64,000 nucleotides of DNA from Phyto melanocephala. Taxonomy: Eukaryota; Arthropoda; Insecta; Diptera; Rhinophoridae. Location: assembly GCA_941918925.1 (NCBI GenBank), contig OW799233.1:168806235-168870234 (forward strand), written 5' to 3'. Of this stretch, positions 36,601-45,197 are shown piece after piece (positions within the stretch are counted from its first letter, which is position 1; the number at the start of each line of letters is the position of its first letter). Made by a program: the position numbers and the translations under genes. Below the pieces are notes generated by a model that did not search any database, was not told the origin of the DNA, and saw only the letters and a list, made by a program, of their open reading frames with translations.

Positions 36601-36994
36601 CATCAGTAGAACTTTAGACCACAAAAATAATGAAAAAGTTTAAAAATGTTACAAGCTTTATATAAAATTTTCATAAACACTATGATAATTCTAAATAAAA
36701 CCAGAAATAAAAATAAAAAAACTTCCTCATAAACCTAATTAACAATTTTATTAATTTTTATTTTTTATTTTTCTAATCCTTTCCAGTGAAATGCATGTAG
36801 ACCAGCTTAAACCCAACAATTAATAAAACAAAAATTTTGAAAACTATTGGGAGAATATCCTAAATAATTAGTAAATTTTATATGTTAAAAAATTAAATAA
36901 ATTGAATTTTTATTAATTTAAATATAAATTTTTTTCGTCATAAAAACTTACCAATAAAAAATATTGAAAATATTGCAAACAGCCAATAATCCAT
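20459..36994 (-). CDS. beat-family (paralog not assigned): Beaten-path (beat) family immunoglobulin protein, six-exon model
   Basis: Spliced model, minus strand: 36994-36952, 23949-23796, 23329-23121, 23030-22897, 22435-22180, 20520-20459; total 858 nt, 285 residues. Exon 1 plus the start of exon 2 encodes a hydrophobic secretion signal (MDYWLFAIFSIFFI). Exons 2-3 form a V-like Ig domain: Cys in VTLSCSYAMS, Trp in SVKWYKDKMEFFRYSP, Cys in GVYKCEVSGDAPHF. Exons 4-5 form the second Ig-like domain, with Cys in LSAICTSDY, the motif LTWFINGEQ and Cys in ILQLKCIAEIE. The VKWY..EF(F/Y)RY.P and CEVS.DAP.F motifs are hallmarks of Drosophila Beat proteins, secreted or membrane-linked ligands for Side receptors in motor-axon guidance and synaptic recognition. 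The usual family length is about 270-430 residues, so 285 fits. No transmembrane segment is visible. Which Beat paralog this is cannot be decided by eye. The first intron is 13.0 kb and full of transposons. The upstream UTR and promoter were not located. Confidence 0.85.
21267..21835 (+). mobile_element. HINE-2 copy B, 3' truncated
   Basis: Begins TATACCCTTCACA..AAAGGGTATATATAG (5' palindrome), then a TCTGTCAGTCTGTCC block, AAAAACCACGACCACCTCG, the tRNA-arm-like GGGATCGAATCCCAGCTGAG and a long T/A-only tract. The 3' stem-loop and ACTTGT end are missing. Confidence 0.7.
21603..21645 (+). repeat. tRNA-arm-like segment of HINE-2
   Basis: TACTGGTTAGATGG followed by GGGATCGAATCCCAGCTGAG. The second part resembles a tRNA T-arm/B box and forms a perfect GGGAT-CGA-ATCCC hairpin. 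Counterparts occur in the three other HINE-2 copies, at 35152-35195, 45548-45590 and 51206-51247. Confidence 0.5.
22180..22435 (-). CDS. beat-family (paralog not assigned): beat exon 5 (end of Ig domain 2)
   Basis: Acceptor TATACAG, donor ATG|GTGAGT. The 256 nt encode ASLGELQPNVDTSISAHGYI, LQVHFYLSGPRFYQAGKIL, and LKCIAEIENF, which holds the last domain cysteine. It finishes with a hydrophilic tail through HAGTN. It ends in phase 1, so at least one more exon is required. Confidence 0.86.
22897..23030 (-). CDS. beat-family (paralog not assigned): beat exon 4 (start of Ig domain 2)
   Basis: Acceptor ATTTCAG, donor CAG|GTAAAT. The 134 nt encode LPQSDPLIESFNPMYRMEDY, then LSAICTSDYSS and LTWFINGEQ. 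This matches the beat second-domain pattern of a Y..(G/E)D start, Cys, then (L)TW.INGE. It ends in phase 0. Confidence 0.87.
23121..23329 (-). CDS. beat-family (paralog not assigned): beat exon 3 (second half of Ig domain 1)
   Basis: Acceptor TTTACAG, donor CAG|GTTTGT (weaker than the others). The 209 nt encode YSPMMHPVYIKFPVVGVNLP through KSSGVYKCEVSGDAPHF and AAKEDNMIVA. It contains the second Ig cysteine in the near-invariant beat motif CEVS.DAP.F. An extra Cys pair (YFCNESSC) lies in the inter-strand loop and contains a possible N-glycosylation site (NES). Confidence 0.88.
23796..23949 (-). CDS. beat-family (paralog not assigned): beat exon 2 (first half of Ig domain 1)
   Basis: Acceptor TTATTATAG and donor CAG|GTAAT. 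The 154 nt encode DLNVPEIVDFRDNVTLSC and continue to SVKWYKDKMEFFR. It carries the first conserved Ig cysteine and the tryptophan of the beat signature VKWYK. It ends in phase 2, which matches the one-base start of exon 3. Confidence 0.88.
24481..24782. mobile_element. MITE in beat intron 1
   Basis: The outer arms TATACGGCATGG.TTTTTACA and TCTGACTT are inverted at both ends (left copy ATCATACACGGCATGTTTTT). The interior has CATGTCTGTCAAAAT and CATGT-like repeats. The length is about 300 bp and no clear target duplication was found. Confidence 0.65.
24792..24918. mobile_element. Hairpin MITE in beat intron 1
   Basis: 127 bp. Left arm CCCATACCTAAACAAGAGCG..CGTCAAGCGTTG; right arm its inverse with a few mismatches. 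It lies only 9 bp from the previous MITE but has unrelated ends. Confidence 0.75.
25106..26150 (+). mobile_element. Decayed HINE-1 copy C
   Basis: Contains GGTGGGGGTATATTCATTTT, CCATAAAGTATATATTTTCTG, a reduced CCGTCTGTCCGTG block, CCACCTCCCATATAACGC-type tandem units and the 3'-side block ATAAAGAGATTATTTCATAGC. Both termini and the mariner cassette are lost. Positions 25250-25320 hold a fragment of the MITE family described at 40967. Confidence 0.6.
26224..26405. mobile_element. TTGGGTTTAAGCTGGT MITE family, copy 1
   Basis: The left end TTGGGTTAAAGCTGGTTTAT and the following ATTTCACAGGGTGCTTATGC match the element at 36553. The right end is eroded (AAACCCAACCAACAA). Confidence 0.5.
26437..28415 (+). 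mobile_element. HINE-1 copy D, complete
   Basis: Starts TATACCCGCCACC..GGTGGGGGTATA (5' palindrome) and ends GGTGGTGGGTATAAAAG, ATTCGGCACAGCCGAAT, AGTGCTCTTACTTGT. It includes the minisatellite at 26571-26585 and the mariner cassette. It lies in beat intron 1, inverted relative to the gene. Confidence 0.8.
27665..28271 (-). mobile_element. Mariner cassette in HINE-1 copy D
   Basis: TA-flanked (27663-27664, 28272-28273), with the same inverted GGGTGGTT(A/T)AATTTTAAGG ends and decayed GRSNQNAF transposase motif as 10604-11219, in the same place within the HINE. Confidence 0.72.
29041..29330 (+). pseudogene. LINE ORF2 C-terminal fragment, copy 1 (diverged)
   Basis: The plus frame reads KCRPALRRYTCVITDHTEKR and ends GDTMSNLIYLSNAKWKPL, LRSYTES and a stop. 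It aligns by eye with the better kept fragment at 33977-34294 (LRRLTSVIIGYTGLR .. DTMPNLQYLRD .. TLRGLGS and a stop). The diagnostic CRAC..ED zinc-knuckle is lost. The region after RNase H in jockey-like LINEs has this layout. Only the 3' end is present, consistent with 5' truncation. Confidence 0.5.
29834..30712 (-). mobile_element. Non-autonomous Helitron, both ends visible
   Basis: On the minus strand it starts TCTATATATATAAAAGTG (from 30712), runs through a (TG)n tract and about five tandem units of 115-120 bp (GTGGGCGTGGC..CCGATTTTTCTGAAAC). It ends with a GCGT-AGCA-ACGC hairpin, GCGCCGGGATTGGCTAG. The flanks are A and T with no duplication, exactly as expected for Helitron insertion between A and T. 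No Rep/helicase gene is present. Confidence 0.85.
30660..30689. repeat. (CA)n microsatellite inside the Helitron
   Basis: About 14 uninterrupted CA units just inside the Helitron 5' end. Confidence 0.9.
30799..30915. mobile_element. Palindromic MITE with TTA target, Harbinger-like
   Basis: The arms, each about 50 bp, start GGGCCGTATTCATAAAAAAT and are inverted with about one mismatch, leaving a loop of about 15 bp. Flanked by TTA on both sides (30796-30798, 30916-30918). A three-base TWA duplication and GGGCC ends suggest PIF/Harbinger, but there is no transposase to confirm this. Confidence 0.8.
30916..33929. other. AT-rich part of beat intron 1, no feature recognised
   Basis: About 3 kb without a supported exon or bounded repeat. 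The 33.6-33.9 kb end may be further LINE sequence leading into the next fragment. Confidence 0.45.
33930..34430 (+). pseudogene. LINE ORF2 C-terminus and 3' UTR, copy 2
   Basis: The open frame 33977-34294 reads TNILWSDPNIGKSKEILELS, RRLTSVIIGYTGLRTRL, TTCRACEGEDETLLHYLCH, PAFGHIRR, DTMPNLQYLRD and a stop. The C..C...(E)DET..H.LC pattern is the zinc-knuckle after RNase H in jockey/I-type LINE ORF2. The reverse transcriptase and endonuclease are missing (5' truncated). It is on the opposite strand to beat, in its first intron. Confidence 0.72.
34530..35309 (+). mobile_element. HINE-2 copy E, complete
   Basis: Starts TATACCCTTCACCTGTGG..CAAGGGTATATATAG, has about eight GTCCGTCT units (34669-34733), CCACGACCACCTCG and a pure A/T tract (34940-35145). 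It ends GTGAAGGGTATATAAG, ATTCGGCACGGCCGAAT, AGCACTGTTACTTGT. Compared with copies B and F, the tRNA-like motif here is inverted (GCTGGGATTCGATGCC). Confidence 0.8.
35617..35709 (+). repeat. Dispersed repeat R1, copy 2
   Basis: Core GCCGAGTGGAATGCATTTTC, GAAACCAGCTACGATTTCAT and ACTCTTTGATCGG. It matches 44966-45060 with few mismatches and, more weakly, 1480-1690 inverted. It belongs to no family I recognise. Confidence 0.65.
36553..36816. mobile_element. TTGGGTTTAAGCTGGT MITE family, copy 2 (best kept)
   Basis: The inverted ends TTGGGTTTAAGCTGGT and (C/T)A..CATTTCACT are clear on both sides, 264 bp apart. The interior is AT-rich. The same ends occur at 26224 and 62325. Confidence 0.7.
36952..36994 (-). 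CDS. beat-family (paralog not assigned): beat exon 1 (start codon and signal peptide)
   Basis: The ATG sits in the context AACAAAATGG and is followed by 14 codons (MDYWLFAIFSIFFI) plus one base, then a strong GTAAGT donor at 36951-36946. Joined to exon 2, the split codon becomes Asp (GAT) and the hydrophobic stretch continues as DLPSVCCLFVT. The exon is too short to be found as an open reading frame. It was found by looking for a signal-peptide start upstream of the Ig exons on the same strand. Phase match and donor quality support it, but another upstream start exon cannot be excluded without transcript data. Confidence 0.65.
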
Positions 36995-39900
36995 TTTGTT
37001 AATTATCATTTATTTTGTTTTGTTAATTATTGTATTTATTTAATTTTTTTTTTCGAGTTAGAGGTAGTTAAATATATAAATTAAATTTTAAACTTAAACA
37101 CAATATATTTGTGAATTTCACTCGTTTGTTTTATGTTTTAATTTATAAAATATTTTTAATTATTTTTTCATTAAAATAATGATTAATGTTGTTAATGTTG
37201 GAATTTTATAAAAATAAATTTTGTATTTTGTTGTTGTTAATACAAAAAAAAATAGGTTTTAATTTGTATAATTTGTTGAGGATTCCTTTATTAAATAGCT
37301 GCCGGTTTTTTGTGTTGTTGACAATTGTTTTTGATAAAACTTTATCCTCTTTTTATATAAAGTTTTAATTAAATTTTGTTGCTTGTAGTTAGCATTTTTA
37401 AACAATTTTTTTGCTGCTGCTATTGTTATTACAAATTAAGCCTGCATAATTTAATAAATATTTATAAATATTTATTAAATATTTTGCAAATACATATGGT
37501 ATGTAATTTTTTGTTGTTGTTGTTGTTGTGCTTTTTTAGTCTATGTTTTTTTTTTTTTTTTGGTTATAATACGTTTTATGTTAATTTATTTTATTATTTT
37601 TTTTATGGTACATTTAAGGTAAATATATGGTTGTTTGAGCATAAACAATGTTCCAGATTTTAGTACATTTTCAGTTTTTTGTTGCTTTCACTTTTTGTTT
37701 TGCTTTCTTTATGCCCCTTCATAGAAGTACAGAACCTGTGTATGGCTTAAATACATCCATACATACATACATACATACAGACACAGTCGTATAAGCATTC
37801 AGTTATACATACGCACACAGATTTGTATGCACAAATCCTGAGGTGTAGTAGTTGTTTGTGACTTTTATGAATGAATGGGACCCTTTTAACATAATTATGC
37901 CTTTTATTTCATTTTATTAAGCGACAAGAAGTACGTAATAAAAACAGTTCACACAAAACAAGAAAAGAATGAATGGAAAATAAAGCAAATCTTTTTTGTT
38001 GGCATTTAAATTAAAACGAGAGGAAAAACGTTCATTGCGTTATATTTTTTTCTTTTTTTTTGTTTTCTTTATTTTTATTTATGTTTTTTTTTATAATAAT
38101 ATTTATTTTATGTGATGATTATCTTGGCTTAAACAAGTGTTGGTAATGATGCTGGTGGCTTAAGTGGCTTGTTGCTCAACATCGGTTGCAGCCTTAATAG
38201 CTGTAGTGGTAGTAGTAAGTAGAAGCAGCTATAAAAGCCTTAGTGTCACAGTAAGTATTTAGTAGTAAAGTTTTTGATGTAAATGTTTTACACCCGTTTG
38301 AGTGTGTGTGTGTGTCTGTACATTTGTTTTGTTAGTTATGTTGTTAGTATCTACAGGCTGTAGTAACTCTTCTAGTTGTCGTCATCATTTTATTTTCATT
38401 TTCATTTTAGTTTTTTTATTTTCTCACCAACTCACAGAATTACTAACACTTAAACATGTATGTATGTAAAAGAACTACACATATGTATATTAAATCTTGT
38501 ATGCAGTGTGACAATAAATGGCACTTTTTATATATTTGTATACTTTTAGTCACGAACTTTCAATGGGAGACGTTAGCAATTTATGATAAGTATGCTAAAG
38601 ATGTTTGTTGATTTTATAATAAAACGAAAAAAAGTGTTTTATATTTTTTAATATATAAAAATATTTTATTTTATTTTCTTTGTTAATCGTCGTCCTGTTA
38701 TTGTTTGCATTTATTTCATAATCATTTTGTTAATTTGTATATATGTATATCAAATAAATAAAACGTTTCAACTTAAAATAACACACCCACCGCACTTTGA
38801 GCTTTAATTTTAATTTCACTTAAACTCTTGGATGTTCTGTTATAATTTAATTGACACCAAGTATCTTTGAATTTTTAACATTAACCTTTAAGTAATTATT
38901 AGTTGGCTGTTTGATTTGTTATTAAATATTTACATATTTATTTTTTTCTGCTTAATGCTCAAATGTATTTTTTTTTCTTGTTTTTGTGAAAAAATTTTAT
39001 AATTATTTCTAATTTTAACGTTCATACAAGTGTTGTGTTCGACCGAAAGTTAACGCACTGACTAAACTCTCAAATAAATCTAGTCGCTGCTTAATGTCCT
39101 GATTTTGTGCTATTTTCTTGTTTGTTTCTTTTTTACTGTTTTTCTCCCCGTGTCTGCATGCAAGAAATATTTCTTTGAATCTCTGGAGTATCACAATTTT
39201 ACGAAAGGATAACACAGCATCCTTATTTGTTTTTTTTTTTTGTCGATTCTCTCTTAAATTTATTTTAACATGAGTCTCTTTGCAGACTGTAATAATTTAA
39301 CAGTCTACACCCAAATTTACAGATGTAAGGGTATTTTTGTTATACTCTCTCGTAATAATGCCAAGTATGTGGAGTAAGTGGCATACAAAATAAGACAGAT
39401 GCTGTGAAAAGTGCTATAATGTTAACATGTTCAGTTCTTATAACAGATGTGCTTTGGAAATTCTAATTGTGCTAAAAATGTACAAACAGAAAGTGTTATA
39501 AGTTTCAACAATATTGTTGATTATTGAGTGGTTAAACTATATGTTTTGGTATTTAATCAATTTTTTTGAATTTTTTAAGCAGCTCTTACTTTATTCGCTA
39601 ATCGAAATGTTAAAATTATTTGCAAGAAACACTAACTAAGTATGTCTTATATACCTGGAATTAGCTTACCAGTAAAGCAATATTAGAAAAATATAATTCA
39701 AAACATTTTGCTAGTTTATCTCGCTTAAACTGTAGAAATTCAATAAAAGTATAAACGATGATAAGAAAAACTTACAGGTGATGGAAAATACTAAAAATGG
39801 GTATTTCACGTTCCAATACAAAAATGCACCTAAATATAATATAATTTATGCCTTTGTCTTTCAAGAAATAAAAATTGTCAATTGGTTGTCAAATATTTAT

Positions 39901-40140
39901 AGGTGCGTTCAGAAATTTTTCTGTTTAATAGTTGAAGTAATTTCTTTTGTCTGTATTTTTCAATACAAAAGGATGACGAGCTCATAAGTTCACCCTGCTG
40001 TTATATTGAAAAAAAATACCGAATACCGAGAACATTTGGTCAATATATATTTAATACCAAAACTAAAACTTTCAACCAATATTTTATATAATTGCATATA
40101 TCGAATGTCATTTTACATATCAGATATTTAATCAAGGCTT
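36995..40140. other. Region upstream of the beat start codon
   Basis: Probably contains the beat 5' UTR and promoter, but I could not locate a start site. It is rich in T and TTG runs, with a CATA microsatellite (37757-37786) and short GT repeats near 38300. Open frames at 37186-37663 are low complexity, and 39015-39215 (-) and 39778-39987 (+) match nothing known. Confidence 0.35.
37757..37786. repeat. (CATA)n microsatellite
   Basis: About six CATACATA-type units in a less AT-extreme stretch upstream of beat. Confidence 0.75.
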
Positions 40141-40149
40141 GGTAAGTTT

Positions 40150-40385
40150 TCAGGTGACAATAAAAACTCCTGGTATGAACAAATTTGCTTGGAAATATAT
40201 AGCAAAATCTAAATACCATTTCTCCGGAACCACTTAGCTGATTTCATGCAAAGTTTACACAAGCCATCTACAGACTATCTCCAACATACCCTGAAATGTT
40301 TGAATTGGTAAAATTCGGTCGATCCGGTTCCACAAATAGTGGTGACATTAAACTCTACACTTTCTTTTATATATACAAACATAGA
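40150..40385 (-). mobile_element. Possible Helitron 5' end fragment
   Basis: On the minus strand from 40385: TCTATGTTTGTATATATAAA, AGAAAGTGTAGAG, preceded by an A. This TCTAT..TATATATAAAA start resembles that of the Helitron at 29834-30712. No CTAG end was found. Confidence 0.35.
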
Positions 40386-40460
40386 TAAATTTGAATGAAT
40401 ATCTTGTAACTACGTTGATATTTGTCTTCCTGTTTCGTAACCAAATACTAATTTGAATTT

Positions 40461-40887
40461 TTAAGGGACAATGTTGATTTTGAATAAAAATGAAATTATT
40501 TAGGAAATTATTGTCATTGCACACCTCTATCTGATGGTCAAAATTTTCAATGAAAATGTTGTCCAATTGTTGGGCACGATGATGAGTCGAGGTTGACTGC
40601 TCTTTTGCCACACTATCGCAAAAATCAGCAATGTTTTCCGTTCAACGAACTATATTTTTTACAATTTTCCCGACTGTGGACGCATTTGAACGATTATGTT
40701 GACCAAAAGAATCACGAAGTGCACGAAATGCATTTTGATTTGAACGCCCATTTTCGTAATAAGCCTGAATGACTTTAACGCGTTGCTCGATTGTGTATCT
40801 TACCATGGTTCAAATTGAATTCGTCTGAAATTGAGTAATTTCAAATGAAATGCAGAAAAAAACGTTTAAGTGTAGTTTAACCACCTT
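40461..40887 (-). mobile_element. Mariner cassette outside a HINE, truncated
   Basis: Carries the same sequence as the 616-bp HINE-1 cassette (AAGGGACAATGTTGATTTTG .. VAKEQSTSTHHRAQQL frame, GRSNQNAF region, AACCACCTT end) but has no HINE sequence around it. One terminus is lost and the middle is shortened. Confidence 0.65.
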
Positions 40888-40966
40888 TATATAATAAAAA
40901 TCATTTATAAGGTAGCGCGGATATCATAGTTTAGCCGTGTTTTTTGTTGTCACTTTCTTACTGATA

Positions 40967-41699
40967 CACGCAAAGAAAAAATATGGTTGTGGTAACCATA
41001 ATCGAAGAGCAACATACTATGATTGAATTGTATGATTATGTTTAAAATAATAATGGTTACCAGTTATCATTATTATGTTTAAATTAATCATCATTCAATA
41101 ATCATATATATGACTACAATTGAAATCGACAATCTTTGCTTTTTTACGGCAAATTATTGTCTTTTGCTGTAACATACACATATTGCTTGTACTCACCAAT
41201 TTAATTGCAATTTTTATACCAATATTTTTTTACATTTTCTCGTTTATTTTTAAATTTTCTTTAATTTTTCAAAATTTTTGTTCCTTTTTTTGACATCTCA
41301 AACTTTTAAAATAATAAAAATTTATTCAGCAAGAAGAAGAACAATTGAAATCAAATTATTATTAAAAAGAAATCATAGCTTGATTATTTTGTAATCATAC
41401 TGTTGTCTCACTTATTATTTAATGATTATTTTTAATTTTTAATAATTTTGAATATAATGTTATTTTTGTCAAATTAATTTTTTTAAATCATACTATCTTT
41501 AAATGATAACCATTTTGAAATTTTTACGAAAAGTAATCATTAAAAGATACAATTCAAACAAATGCTTGATTATCATGACAAAATTTATGATGAAGTGAAA
41601 CAAAAATAACTAATACTTGTTTTCGACAACCAAATATTGTTTTAGAAAAAATAATATGACCGTCGTGATCATGTCGTAACCATGGTTTTTCTTTGCGTG
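40967..41699. mobile_element. TA-flanked MITE (CACGCAAAGAAAAA ends)
   Basis: Inverted ends CACGCAAAGAAAAA..ATGGTT with TA on both sides (40965-40966, 41700-41701). The interior repeats AACCATAATC / ATAATGGTTACCAGTTATCA-like words. Partial copies lie at 25250-25320 and 50345-50540. Confidence 0.7.
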
Positions 41700-41759
41700 T
41701 ATGGAATGAATTTTGACTGAACTGTATAAATTTAGAAATTGACTTGGACATTTAAGTTT

Positions 41760-42540
41760 AGAAATTGACTATGGCTCGGAAAATAACGATACAAGTAATT
41801 ATGAAAAAGAAAGTAAGCCAGACGTAGTTGCACCCACGTGTTCTTATTGTTTAAACAAAAAAAGTTATTGTAGAAGTATATCCGCATGTACACTTTGATT
41901 TTATAAGATCATTTATGCATGTTAGTGGAATAAAAAATATGTTCACGGTTCTTTTCCTATGATTTTAAGTACGCTGTGTTTTGGTCTAAAATAAAAGCGC
42001 TTTACCTTTAAATACGCTCCTATTCAAAAATTGTTGGAATGCAATAGTATTTCATAACTTTAGCATTACTGTTTATGCGAAACTTCTGAGATTCAAAGGA
42101 CGATGTTCCTTTCTACAATTTATGTCATCAAAACCTGCAAATTATAATTTGAGATTTTTTTTACTATTAGATTAAAAGTCGGGCTGCATTTGGAGGCAAT
42201 ATCTTAGCTTAATATGCAAAACCAGAACAAAAACGCGAACAATGCGTTATGGAATTAATGGAATATAATTATTAAATATTATAACTTTTTCTCTACTTTT
42301 GATATATAAAAAACTTACTTCATAGGAAACCTAATTATGTAGGAACAGTAACAAAAAATAAAATATCTATTCCACCGAATGTAAAAAACATCCCTAAGTT
42401 TATGGCTACATTTGGTTTTGTGGATAAGAGTGTGCGTTTTGCAATATACAGTAAATTTGGAACTCTGACTCCTGCAGCATCTTCTTAGTTTTATCAGAGT
42501 TCTTTCATATCTAAAATGTTCAACCAAAATACTAGAAATT
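41760..42540 (+). pseudogene. piggyBac transposase relic, third family
   Basis: At 42089-42172 the plus strand reads RFKGRCSFLQFMSSKPANYN, LRFFLLLD and a stop, matching piggyBac (R)F.GR..F.QY...KPAK.GIK....D. Further on, NYVGTVTKNKISIPPNVK matches the VGT.RKN...(I)P block. An acidic/Lys stretch (YGSENNDTSNYEKESKPDVV) upstream may be N-terminal. Several frames are broken and no TTAA-bounded ends were found. Confidence 0.65.
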
Positions 42541-43640
42541 AAAATATCGGAGTCACTTTCATTTAGAATTTGAGCAATATTACTTCTATCTAAATATCGT
42601 AGAACACAAACTAAAATGACACTAATATGTACTAGTTATATGGCGTGATAGATTAGAAAATACAGAAATAATGCAAACTCAATATGAATGTTTGTAGACC
42701 ATTACGATATACCCTAAAAATTTTAGTCAGAAGATCGCGGTTTCGAATTTTGAACGCTTCTCTTAAGTCACACTGTCAGGAAGTTTTTCACATAATAGAG
42801 TAATGATATCATTATTTTTGTGGAACGTAACGCCATCTTATTATAAATGAGCTTCGTCTATATCAGTATTATGTTTATAAAACCGATAATACATACCTTT
42901 TGTGAAATCTTCAATTCCAAAGATAGAATGGATGTAGATACTACTTCTTAAGCCTAACAGCTTAAATTTATTCACCAATTTCATCAAGCCTTGTTAAAAT
43001 GAAGCTAATCAGGTCAAATTTGCATTACTTACATAAAAACAGCTCAGCCGTTATGTTACTTTATTTCAGTACTCTTAATTTTGAACAATAAATAAAATTT
43101 ACTTTTAATTTTATGATTTTTGTATTTTTTAGGGTTTTGATAAGAAACCGAAGGAATCCTAGTTTTGTAATACTTGTAACGAATTTTTTATTTCAAAAAT
43201 TAAACTTATAATCGCTTATTTTTTTATATAATATTTTTTGTGTCATAAAAATATATAGAAATAATTTTTCATGTGTGCAATCACGGAGTATATTTCGTTT
43301 CATATACTATTTAGTTCTTGTACAAAAAAGTTTATCTATAGGAGGGTGAAATAAAGAAGGCATTAAAAATTAAAAAAAAAATTATTTAAAAGAATTATTA
43401 CTTTCTTTTTTAAATTTAATAATATAGTTATGGTGTCATATTGAACTGTTAAACCTTGTGCGTATTTATTTTTTGGTGCGAATAAATTACTAAAATTAAT
43501 TCAAATGTGATTATCGTAGCTTTCAGACATACATTTGTTGGAAGTTGAAGGTTATAAAATAAGTTGGAATGTAATTGAAGAAAAACTATATTCTCATATT
43601 AATTTTTAAATTGATGTATATTTAACTTTTAGGGAGGAGT
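42541..43640. other. AT-rich DNA, no gene
   Basis: I see no exon or bounded repeat here. Confidence 0.45.
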
Positions 43641-44230
43641 GAAGCAGACTAATACTGTGTCGGGTCCCTTTCCGATCCCCTCTCTACTTGGCCATTTGGC
43701 TACCAATCGACATGCCTTTCTTACACTAAATTCCGATTATTGACTGCCGGAAATCCTGTGTATTCGCCAGTGTCTGCGTCCCACATAGCATTTATAACTA
43801 ACGTACGCCCAAATATGATTTATGATCTATCAATATCTGAGTATTCGTAACCTTTTTATGTACGAGGATTCTCCCATTATATTCTCCCTATAAATAAACC
43901 GACTGATATTACTCTCCATGCATAATAAATGTACGTATGCCACTTGATCACATTCACTTGAAATATGCACTCCATCGGCATCTTAGTGTTCGTAAGCTCC
44001 TCATGTATAAAGTCTAGACTGCTTTTTATACCCCCAACCTATCAATAACATCAAGAAAATGGCAACACGCCCTATGGGTAACTTGATGTTTTTAGTAACA
44101 AATATCTCGATTGTTGAGAACATCAGTTGGGCATAGGCTGGCCAAGTAAACAATTTTTCTCTTGAAGACCGATATAATTGCGAATTAGTTATATCCATCA
44201 CCCACTTACAAAGTAATTATTAAATTATCA
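43640..44230. other. GC-richer unclassified relic
   Basis: Base composition differs from the flanks (for example GGGTCCCTTTCCGATCCCCT at about 43664). The minus-strand frame 44001-44201 has no recognisable domain. It may be a piece of a retroelement, but nothing diagnostic is visible. Confidence 0.25.
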
Positions 44231-44329
44231 AATTAATGATTTGTTTTATTTTTAGTAACTACATTACCACAAATACCCTAAATACAATTTTCCACTGTAC
44301 TTTACAGCCTTATGATATGCTACATTATT

Positions 44330-44560
44330 GAGGTTAGTATTTAATAATTTTTATTCGGTTGGAATGTGTTTCACTGCTCAGTGACTCTTCGTTTAACTGT
44401 TTTGACTTTGATGCTGTCTGCTTTGACACAAGAGCTACTGTTGACACTTGTAGTACAGTTTTTTCAACTGCCATTTTAGACACAGCAGCCTCAGCTGGCG
44501 GCTTTTGCTGACACAGTTGGCACAGCAACTCTTGCTGACTGTTTTTTTATAGTACAGGAC
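44330..44560. other. CTGACTG-rich repeat segment
   Basis: Repeated short words (TTTGACAC, GCTGACACAG, GCTGACTGTTTTT) resemble those at 9755-9830. The minus-strand frame 44334-44528 is a by-product. Confidence 0.25.
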
Positions 44561-44965
44561 AATTTTTTACATTTTAATTTAAGTTATTTTCCTATGTGCA
44601 AGATACCACTACTAGACACATGAGAAACCGATCTCATCTGGCGGTATTTTAAAAACACTAATACCTTCTATTCGAGTCTGAGTCCTGAGGGTATTCGAGG
44701 GAATTCTATAATATTTCAAGGATACTATTTTGTAGACCAGAAATTTACTTTTTTATCTATTCTTGTTTATAAATACCGGAAACTTTTTTGATCCTTATAT
44801 CAATAATTTTTTGTTTTTGTTAAGCTTGAAATCACTTTTTTTGAAGACAATATTTTATTTATTTATTTTTGGTTCGAGTTCATTTTTTATTCTTCTATAC
44901 GAATATATTAAATTTTTCTATTTGTGATAATGGAAAAAAAAGCTGAAAACGTAAGTTTCTATCCA

Positions 44966-45060
44966 GACACCAGCCGAGTGGAATGCATTTTCGAAACCAG
45001 CTACGGTTTTATCATCAGCACTCTTTGATCGGAATGTTTTGGTGTTGGATGTAAATACCA
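44966..45060 (+). repeat. Dispersed repeat R1, copy 3
   Basis: Same core as 35617-35709 (GCCGAGTGGAATGCATTTTC, GAAACCAGCTACGGTTTTAT, ACTCTTTGATCGG). Both copies lie within about 310 bp of a HINE-2, on opposite sides of it. Confidence 0.65.
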
Positions 45061-45197
45061 TCTACTTAACTCACAAGTTTGTAAGGAAATAGAAAACCTA
45101 AATCAAACATAATACCATATTTACTGTAATGGTGAGTGAGAATGAAATTGACCACGACTTAAGCTTTTTTCGTGTTTTTGTTATTCTTTACCTTTTC

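Larger units (their letters stand above)
23950..36951 (-). other. Intron 1 of beat, 13.0 kb, transposon-filled
   Basis: GTAAGT donor at 36951-36946 and TAG acceptor at 23952-23950. It contains MITEs, two HINE-1 copies, a HINE-2, two LINE fragments and a Helitron, each listed separately. The stretches between them are AT-rich, and I saw no additional exon. Confidence 0.6.
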
